Shown piece after piece: positions 1 to 5,057 of a stretch of 6,525 bases of DNA. This DNA is from an uncultured Eubacteriales bacterium (GTDB lineage: Bacteria; Bacillota; Clostridia; Lachnospirales; Anaerotignaceae): the NCBI GenBank assembly GCA_934552695.1, contig CAKTER010000093.1:1-6525 (forward strand), given 5' to 3'. The position numbers were made by a program, and so were the translations under genes. The notes under the pieces are model-generated. The model ran no database searches. It saw only the letters and a list, made by a program, of their open reading frames with translations, and had not been told where the DNA came from. How positions within the stretch are numbered: position 1 is the first letter of the stretch; the number at the start of each line of letters is the position of its first letter.

Positions 1-1
1 G

Positions 2-430
2 GTCACGGTGGATAAAGATGAGATTTACGACCTAATCCAGGAAATCCGTTCCAAGCTGCCCAACGAGTTGAAGCAGTCGAAGTGGGTCATTGAGGAGCGG
101 AACAAGATTTTGATTGACGCTCAAAAAGAGGCCGACGAGCTCATCAACGATACCAAGGAGCGGGCCAGCCGGCTGGTGGAAGAGCACGAGATTACCAAAA
201 TGGCTTACGAAAAGGCCTCGGAGATTGTGGAGCAGGGCCGGAAGGATTCCCGGGAGATGCGGCTGGGAACCATCGATTACGCCGATCAGGTGCTGGCTAT
301 TACCGAGGACCGGATGCAGGAAATGCTGGCGGATTTCCAAAAGGAATTCCAAAAGACGACCGATTTTTTAAACAGCCGCCTGCATGTGATTTACGACAAC
401 CGGCAGGAGCTGAAAAACGCCAAAAAGTAA
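2..430 (+). CDS. Coiled-coil ATPase-like protein, 5'-partial (clostridial, usually near coaD and ylbJ)
   Basis: The visible 142 residues are almost entirely charged helix, with long Lys/Glu heptad-like stretches (about residues 25-100) resembling the stalk subunits of V/F-type ATP synthases. That resemblance explains why such proteins are often labelled 'ATPase', but no nucleotide-binding motif is visible. From memory, clostridial homologues have roughly 30 more N-terminal residues before the 'VDKDEI..IIQEIR.KLP' stretch, which here sits at the very start. The reading frame is also open to the left edge. The GTG at position 8 is therefore probably an internal valine and not the start, although only seven bases precede it and no ribosome site can be judged. 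The stop is TAA at 428-430. In many Clostridia this gene lies between coaD and ylbJ. Here ylbJ is adjacent but in the opposite orientation. Role unknown; no signal peptide or membrane segment is seen in the visible part. Confidence 0.8.
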   Translation, partial: VTVDKDEIYDLIQEIRSKLPNELKQSKWVIEERNKILIDAQKEADELINDTKERASRLVEEHEITKMAYEKASEIVEQGRKDSREMRLGTIDYADQVLAITEDRMQEMLADFQKEFQKTTDFLNSRLHVIYDNRQELKNAKK

Positions 431-442
431 GAAAAGTACCCC

Positions 443-487
443 AAAACTCCCTTGCCTGCACAAACCGGTGCCGGTGTGGGGGTTTTT
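443..487 (+). terminator. Rho-independent terminator between convergent genes, possibly bidirectional
   Basis: An inner hairpin pairs CACA/TGTG and CCGG/CCGG (459-478, with a two-base AA bulge). It is enclosed by an outer arm AAAACTCCC (443-451) pairing with GGGGGTTTT (478-486), and ends in a five-T run at 483-487. The T run lies on the + strand, so it best serves the upstream coiled-coil gene. Read on the minus strand, the outer arm also gives a GTTTT tail that could help stop ylbJ transcripts. The ylbJ stop codon (486-488) overlaps the T run. Confidence 0.65.
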
Positions 488-1451
488 ATTTGCCTCCCCC
501 CTGCACCAGACAAAACAGGGGGTACAGCCCCCCGGCCAGCAGCCCGGCGCTGAGAGCGGCCAGAAGCCGTCCGGGCCAGTAGTAGCGGAAGGACACGCCG
601 GAACCGGCCAGCAGCCCGGCGGATTGGGCGTGGATGCACAGCCCGCCCCAGCCAATCCCGGTGGCCAACAGGGCCAGCTTGAGCCGCAGGGAAACGTCGC
701 ACCCGGCCAGCGTCACCGCCCCTTGGGAAAGCTCGAACAACGCAGCCGCGAGGCCCCGGCCCAAAGGCGGTAAAAAGCGGTCCAGCCCCCACAGGGAAAA
801 GGAGCGCAGCAGTAGGCCAAACACAATGGTCAATCCGGCAATGAGCAGCATAGCTCCGGCGGCGTCGGTAACAGCCCGGGACAGGGCGGTAGCGGGGGCG
901 ACCCGGGGGACGGGGCCTTGGCGGCGGACGGGACGGACGGGCCCGGGAGCAGCCCGAAAGCCAAAAAGCCGCAGAAATCCGGCGGTACACAGGCCGCCCA
1001 GCCACAAACATAGCAGCAGGTAGGGCCCCGCCGCCGGAATTCCCAACAGGCTATTGCCCACCGTCCCCAGCACAAAAGCCGGGTTGGGGGACTGGCACAG
1101 AGGGAGCAGGCGGGCGGCTTCGCAGGGGGTTAGTTCCCCGGCCTGCACCTGAGCGGCCAAGGTGCGGCTGCCGGTGGGGTACCCACACAACAGCCCCAGC
1201 CCCAGAGCCAGCCCGGCCTCCGGCGGCAGGCCCCCGGCTTCCATGACCGGGCCTAGCCAGCGTCCCAATTTGCGTCCGGCCCCCAGGGCCGTTAGCAGGT
1301 TGGCACAGACCGCAAAGGGAAACAGCGCCGGGAACAGGGTGTTGACAAAGAACAACAGGCCGGAGCGGGCGGTAGCGGCACATTCTGCCGGAAAGGTAAG
1401 CAGGGTCAGCAGCAGCCAGCCCGCCGGCCCGGCCCAAAGCAGTTTTTTCAT
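486..1451 (-). CDS. ylbJ: Sporulation integral membrane protein YlbJ (nucleoside-recognition/Gate domain family)
   Basis: This is a 321-residue polytopic membrane protein with several hydrophobic segments. Family signatures are CGYPTGSRT (about 89-97), a CQSPNPAFVLGTVG segment (119-132), FELSQG (239-244) and GWGGLCIHAQ (267-276). Together these match the YlbJ family of Gate-domain membrane proteins. In Bacillus subtilis ylbJ is a mother-cell gene controlled by sigma-E and needed for fully heat-resistant spores; the transported or sensed substrate is not known. I chose the ATG at 1451 over the in-frame ATG at 1457. The GGAGGG ribosome site (minus strand, 1458-1463) is six bases from the former and directly abuts the latter. 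The length is somewhat below the roughly 400 residues of the Bacillus protein. A proline- and arginine-rich loop lies near residues 168-185. The gene is convergent with the coiled-coil gene and divergent from the small exported protein. Its presence suggests a spore-forming lineage. Confidence 0.88.
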   Translation of the reverse strand: MKKLLWAGPAGWLLLTLLTFPAECAATARSGLLFFVNTLFPALFPFAVCANLLTALGAGRKLGRWLGPVMEAGGLPPEAGLALGLGLLCGYPTGSRTLAAQVQAGELTPCEAARLLPLCQSPNPAFVLGTVGNSLLGIPAAGPYLLLCLWLGGLCTAGFLRLFGFRAAPGPVRPVRRQGPVPRVAPATALSRAVTDAAGAMLLIAGLTIVFGLLLRSFSLWGLDRFLPPLGRGLAAALFELSQGAVTLAGCDVSLRLKLALLATGIGWGGLCIHAQSAGLLAGSGVSFRYYWPGRLLAALSAGLLAGGLYPLFCLVQGGGK

Positions 1452-1457
1452 GGTCAT

Positions 1458-1463
1458 CCCTCC
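1458..1463 (-). promoter_or_regulatory. Ribosome binding site deciding the ylbJ start
   Basis: Read on the minus strand this is GGAGGG. It lies six bases upstream of the ATG at 1451 but has zero spacing to the in-frame ATG at 1457. The shorter form starting MKKLL is therefore the likely product. Confidence 0.7.
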
Positions 1464-1469
1464 GGGTTT

Positions 1470-1499
1470 AGTGTATGGGCGGTTCTTACAATTTTATTA
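1470..1499 (-). promoter_or_regulatory. Candidate sigma-E-type sporulation promoter of ylbJ
   Basis: On the minus strand the -10-like element CATACACT (1470-1477) fits the Bacillus sigma-E -10 pattern CATACA-T. Fifteen bases upstream is TAATAAA (1493-1499), which agrees with the first five positions of the sigma-E -35 pattern KMATATT. The B. subtilis orthologue is known to be a sigma-E gene. The predicted transcript would begin very close to the ribosome site, leaving a short leader of about 12-16 bases, which is a weakness. A vegetative -10-like TAAAAT on the same strand a little further upstream is an alternative. Confidence 0.42.
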
Positions 1500-1515
1500 C
1501 ATTCGGGAAATGGTT

Positions 1516-1544
1516 TTGCACTTTGCCCGGGAGTGTGGTAATAT
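1516..1544 (+). promoter_or_regulatory. Vegetative (sigma-A) extended -10 promoter of the small exported protein
   Basis: A TTGCAC -35-like element (1516-1521) is followed by a 17-base spacer and TAATAT (1539-1544). A TG at 1536-1537, one base before the hexamer, makes an extended -10 (TGGTAATAT). The predicted start near 1551 leaves about 48 bases of leader before the TTG codon. The -35 matches consensus only in its TTG. Confidence 0.5.
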
Positions 1545-1598
1545 GAAAGCCGTGAGGGTTTGTGATTAAACGGACGCACAATCAAAGGAGGAACCACT

Positions 1599-2063
1599 TT
1601 GAAAAAGTTGATTTTAAGCGCCATAGGCGTGGCGGCGGTTTTGTGTGCCGGAATGCTAACGGTAAGCCTGGCTGCCGCAGCGGATCCCGGTAGCAGCGCC
1701 GACCCTCTGGTTTCCAAAAGCTACGTAGACAGCCGTATCGAGGAGGTACTTTCCAAGCTGGGCGTTTCCTCCGGCGAGGTGGCCCAGTCCGGGGAGAGCG
1801 CTTCCTACACGCCGGTGTCGGTATCGGCGGGCCAGTCGGTTTTGGGCGGAGAAGGCACCGAGATTATTTTGCGGAGCGGCAAAGCCGTGGGCTTATGCCC
1901 CGGGCAAAACGGCCTGACCAACGTGACCAGCGGCCGGGAAGTGGGACAGGGCGAGGCGCTGGGTACCAATAACCTCATTATTGTCCCCCGGGAGGACGGT
2001 CGGGGTGTGACCGCTACCACCGACGCCTGGTTTTTAATTCGGGGCTCGTATACCATCCAATAA
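1599..2063 (+). CDS. Small exported protein of unknown function
   Basis: This 154-residue protein starts at TTG, with an excellent AAAGGAGG ribosome site at 1584-1591 and seven bases of spacing. No ATG is available before residue 19. Residues 1-28 form a signal peptide (KK, a hydrophobic core, then an Ala-rich site before ADP), probably cleaved by signal peptidase I. The cysteine at 16 is not in a proper lipobox. The mature part begins with a short helix-prone stretch (VSKSYVDSRIEEVLSKLG, about 38-55) and a Ser-rich linker. It ends in a compact, probably beta-rich domain with GTEIILRSGKA (86-96), NGLTNVTSG (104-112), NNLIIVPREDGRG (124-136) and RGSYTI (148-153). I recognise this C-terminal pattern from unnamed clostridial exported proteins but know no assigned function. 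The gene is divergent from ylbJ and ends in its own strong terminator. Confidence 0.85.
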   Translation: MKKLILSAIGVAAVLCAGMLTVSLAAAADPGSSADPLVSKSYVDSRIEEVLSKLGVSSGEVAQSGESASYTPVSVSAGQSVLGGEGTEIILRSGKAVGLCPGQNGLTNVTSGREVGQGEALGTNNLIIVPREDGRGVTATTDAWFLIRGSYTIQ

Positions 2064-2073
2064 AGCAGTTCGG

Positions 2074-2120
2074 GCGGTTTTTGCCCCGGAAGATTCCGGG
2101 CCCAAAGACCGCTTTTTGTT
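2074..2120 (+). terminator. Strong Rho-independent terminator after the small exported protein
   Basis: A long imperfect hairpin runs from GCGGTTTTTG (2074-2083) to CAAAGACCGC (2103-2112). Its upper part is GC-rich (CCCC-GGAA with TTCC-GGG) around a GGAAGATTCC apex, with small bulges. TTTTTGTT follows at 2113-2120. It begins ten bases after the stop codon and isolates this gene from the glycosidase gene. Confidence 0.85.
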
Positions 2121-2162
2121 TGTATCCTGTTCTGTTATGTTCAATCCAAACGAGGTGAAGCT

Positions 2163-4928
2163 ATGAAATTCCGTTATTACAGACGATGGCTGGCTCTGGT
2201 GGCGGCGGTTTCGCTGCTGGGCGGCGTTTCGGCCCAAGCGGCTACCCTGTACACCCGTACTGCCAGTGAAACGGTGTCCCGGGGCGTGATTTATAGTCAG
2301 ACCAAAAGCCTGACGACCGAGGGGTATACCGATGTGTATAGTTTGGCCATCGATTTAAGCCAAGGGCACATTCAGGTAAAGCCGGTGGAATCCGCCAGCG
2401 CCTACGGTTTAAAAGAAACTACCCAGCAGCTGTTGACGGCAAACGGAGCGGTGGCCGGGGTCAACGGCGACTTTTTCGGCATGGCCGGCAACTATTCCGA
2501 CCCCTTTGGGCTGGTGGTGCTGGATGGCAATCTGCATTCGGCCGGTACCGACCGGAACGTGACGCAAAATACGTATACCAGCCTGTTTTTTACCGAGGAC
2601 GGGCAGGCCTTTTTTGACTATTTCCGCTTGCAGGTGCAGTTTTTAAACAACGGGGCTTCCCACATCGTGCTGGCCTCCATGAACAAGGTTTCGGAAATGA
2701 AGTATCCCATTTACTTCGACCGGGAAGCCGGGAGCAGCACGGCAGCGGTGGACGCCCGATTCCCCAACGTGGTGAAAATCGTGGTGCAGAACGACGTTAT
2801 CACCTACATATCCGGCAAGGGCGAGACCGTACAGGTGCCCGAGGAGGGGTATTTGATTTTGATTCCCGGCACCACCTACGACGGTCTGAACGACGTGTAT
2901 GCCGTGGGACAAACGGCGGAGCTTTCCTTGCAAACCACGGTAGATTTGGAAAATGTGGAAACGGCTTTTAGCGGGGGCGAATGGGTGCTGCAAAATGGCG
3001 CCCGGGCCGACCTGACCGGGAAAACGGTGGTGTCCACCAGCCGCCAGCCCCGGACAGCCATGGGCCTTTCCCAGGACGGCAAGACCCTGTATTTGGCGGT
3101 GGTAGATGGCCGGGGGAGCAGCATGGGCGCTACCCTGGGCGAGCTGGCCGACATTATGAAAGGGCTGGGGGCCTACAACGCCGTGAATCTGGACGGCGGC
3201 GGTTCCTCCACCCTGGTGGCCAAAACGGTGGCCGATGACAGCGCCGTGGTGAAAAACAAGCCCTCCGACGGGGCCCAGCGGAAGGTCATCAACGCCGTGG
3301 GCGTGTTCGATACGGCGCCGGTGGGGGCAGTGACCCAGCTGGTGGTAAAACCGGCGGCCGAGCGGGTGTTTGTGGGCCAAAGCCTGGCGGTGCAGGTGTA
3401 TGGGCTGGACGATTACTACCACAAAATCACCCCCGGCAGCGGGGTTAGCTATTCGGCGGATATGGGCACCTTTGCCAACGGCAGCTTTGTGAGTAATACC
3501 CCCGGTACGGCTCTGTTAAAGGCCGGCTACAACGGAGCGGTGGGCACGGCTACCGTGAAGGTAGTGGCCCCGGCGGCGCTTCAGCCTGCCCAGTCCCGGC
3601 TGAGCTTGGCGGTGGGCGATACGGCGGCCCTTTCCGTTACGGCCGTGGATAGCGAGGGCTTTACCGGTGCGGTGTCGGGCATTACCTATGCCGTATCCGA
3701 CCCGGCGTTGGGGACGGTGGAAAACGGCGTGTTTACGGCCCGCAGCGAGGGCAGCGGGTATATCACCTGCTCCTGGGGCAGCGTGTCCTGCCAAATCGCT
3801 GTGGGTGTGGGCGGTACCGAGCAGGCGGTGGATTTGACCGGGAAGGCCGTTAGCTTTTCCGGCTATCCCACGGCAACGGCCACCGGTAGTGCGGTAAGCG
3901 ACCAGGGTGTGGTGACTTTGAATTATGCTCTGGGCCAAAGCAGCAGCACCCAGGCGGCCTACGCCCTGTTTGGCAGCGGCGTGGCCCTACCGGCCAACAC
4001 CTATGCGGTGCGGCTGAGCGTGAACGGGAACAGCTGCGGCGATTGGCTGCGGGGCCGGGTACGGGACGCCAACGGAAAGACCTATCCCATCGACTTTACC
4101 AAGGCCATGAGTTTTAGCGGTTGGCAGGATTTGACGGCGCAGCTCCCGGCCGAGGCGGCCCAGCCGCTGGTGCTGGAAAGCGTGTATCTGGCGGCCCTGA
4201 CCAATGGGGATACCACGCCCCAGCAGCTGCAATTTAAAAACCTGCGGGCCATCGCCTCCAACCTCCCGGCCGGGGCGAGCAGTGCAACGGCCGACCCCTT
4301 GTCCCAGGATATCAGCGGCAAGGTGGCGGGCAGCCATTATATGACGTTTGCCGGAAATTTGGCGCTGGATTTAACAAAGGTGGAAAAACCTGCCAGCTAC
4401 ACCGACGCCCGGGTAGCGGCCTTTAACGCCTTGCAGGAGGATTCCAACCTGTATGTGTATTTGGGGACTACCGATATTTCCCTGACCGGCAGCGCCGACC
4501 GGTTGACCCTGAACGGCGGCTACCGCACCTTCAGCGGCCGGGGGGCTACGTTGATTCGGGTGAACACCACCGGCGGCAGCATTAAAAATGTGGACGCCAA
4601 CCAGTGGGCCAGCCTGCAGGCCGACGCATTAGGCAGCGCCGAGAGCCATATCCTCTTTTTGCTGGACGAAACCCCCGGTAACTTTACCGATTCCAACGAA
4701 ACGGCTATGCTGCGGGACTTTTTCCAAACCCTGCGGCAGGCGGGGAAGTCGGTGGTGGTGGTCTCTACCAGTGGCAGCAGCCAATGGAGCACGGCCCTGG
4801 ACGGGGTGCGCTACATCAACCTGCCGGATTTGTGGCTGGCCGATGGCTCCCAAAACCCCAATGCGGCGATTCTGCGGGTGAAGATTACCGGCAGCGACCT
4901 GACCTATGAGGTGCAAAAGCTGTTTTAA
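2163..4928 (+). CDS. Secreted multidomain phosphodiester glycosidase (NAGPA-type) with Ig-like modules
   Basis: A 921-residue exported protein. Residues 1-26 are a signal peptide (RYYRR, hydrophobic core, AQA cleavage site). The catalytic domain spans about 60-384 and carries hallmarks of the phosphodiester glycosidase family named after the mammalian 'uncovering enzyme': GVNGDFFG (99-106), SRQPRTAMG (293-301), VVDGRG (313-318) and NLDGGGSSTL (342-351). The family cleaves sugar-1-phosphodiester bonds, so an envelope or extracellular glycan phosphodiester is a plausible substrate (inference). Two Ig-like/BIG-type beta modules follow (about 392-468 and 474-549), then a carbohydrate-binding-like beta-sandwich (about 556-697, with GDWLRGRVRDANGK and SGWQDLTAQLP). 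The C-terminal domain (about 715-921) resembles the end of calcineurin-type phosphoesterases (QW at 814-815, HILFLLDETP at 829-838, DGVRYINL at 880-887) but shows no metal-binding motifs. There is no SLH domain, LPXTG or transmembrane anchor. GAGGTG (2152-2157) precedes the ATG by five bases. Terminators flank the gene on both sides. Confidence 0.9.
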   Translation: MKFRYYRRWLALVAAVSLLGGVSAQAATLYTRTASETVSRGVIYSQTKSLTTEGYTDVYSLAIDLSQGHIQVKPVESASAYGLKETTQQLLTANGAVAGVNGDFFGMAGNYSDPFGLVVLDGNLHSAGTDRNVTQNTYTSLFFTEDGQAFFDYFRLQVQFLNNGASHIVLASMNKVSEMKYPIYFDREAGSSTAAVDARFPNVVKIVVQNDVITYISGKGETVQVPEEGYLILIPGTTYDGLNDVYAVGQTAELSLQTTVDLENVETAFSGGEWVLQNGARADLTGKTVVSTSRQPRTAMGLSQDGKTLYLAVVDGRGSSMGATLGELADIMKGLGAYNAVNLDGGGSSTLVAKTVADDSAVVKNKPSDGAQRKVINAVGVFDTAPVGAVTQLVVKPAAERVFVGQSLAVQVYGLDDYYHKITPGSGVSYSADMGTFANGSFVSNTPGTALLKAGYNGAVGTATVKVVAPAALQPAQSRLSLAVGDTAALSVTAVDSEGFTGAVSGITYAVSDPALGTVENGVFTARSEGSGYITCSWGSVSCQIAVGVGGTEQAVDLTGKAVSFSGYPTATATGSAVSDQGVVTLNYALGQSSSTQAAYALFGSGVALPANTYAVRLSVNGNSCGDWLRGRVRDANGKTYPIDFTKAMSFSGWQDLTAQLPAEAAQPLVLESVYLAALTNGDTTPQQLQFKNLRAIASNLPAGASSATADPLSQDISGKVAGSHYMTFAGNLALDLTKVEKPASYTDARVAAFNALQEDSNLYVYLGTTDISLTGSADRLTLNGGYRTFSGRGATLIRVNTTGGSIKNVDANQWASLQADALGSAESHILFLLDETPGNFTDSNETAMLRDFFQTLRQAGKSVVVVSTSGSSQWSTALDGVRYINLPDLWLADGSQNPNAAILRVKITGSDLTYEVQKLF

Positions 4929-4952
4929 AACCTAAGAAAATCATAATTTCAC

Positions 4953-4990
4953 AAAAAGGTAGGCTGCGGCCTGCCTTTTTTGTTGTTTTT
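4953..4990 (+). terminator. Rho-independent terminator after the phosphodiester glycosidase
   Basis: A 12-bp stem AAAAAGGTAGGC (4953-4964) pairs with GCCTGCCTTTTT (4969-4980) through one G-T pair, around a TGCG tetraloop. It is followed by more T-rich sequence (TGTTGTTTTT). The A run 5' of the stem gives it some bidirectional character. Confidence 0.9.
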
Positions 4991-5011
4991 CCGGGCGGGT
5001 TGGGGTAAAAT
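4983..5011 (+). promoter_or_regulatory. Candidate vegetative promoter of murJ
   Basis: TTGTTT (4983-4988) and TAAAAT (5006-5011, five of six to the -10 consensus) are separated by 17 bases. The -35 is weak and lies in the T tract of the preceding terminator. The predicted start is near 5018, giving a leader of about 40 bases before the ATG at 5058. Confidence 0.42.
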
Positions 5012-5057
5012 AAAAAATAGCGCAAAGATGGGGAAATACTTTTTACAGAGGGCCGGC

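Noticed and set aside
391..1011. 206-residue minus-strand frame, Arg/Pro-rich
   Set aside because: It is an alternative frame of ylbJ. The ylbJ frame carries the conserved family motifs and a proper ribosome site.
1449..1457. ATG at 1457 as the ylbJ start
   Set aside because: The GGAGGG site directly touches it. The ATG six bases further in has normal spacing.
1584..1650. The small exported protein as a lipoprotein
   Set aside because: The Cys at residue 16 lies inside the hydrophobic core and is not preceded by a proper lipobox; the Ala-rich site near 28 fits signal peptidase I.
2116..2141. Promoter for the glycosidase between the terminator and its ribosome site (TTGTTT with TATGTT)
   Set aside because: The spacer is only 14 bases and both hexamers are poor, so I could not support a specific promoter here.
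2643..3422. 259-residue open frame on the minus strand, very rich in His and Gly
   Set aside because: It lies wholly inside the clearly coding glycosidase gene. It has no convincing ribosome site and its composition is what antisense reading of GC-rich code gives.
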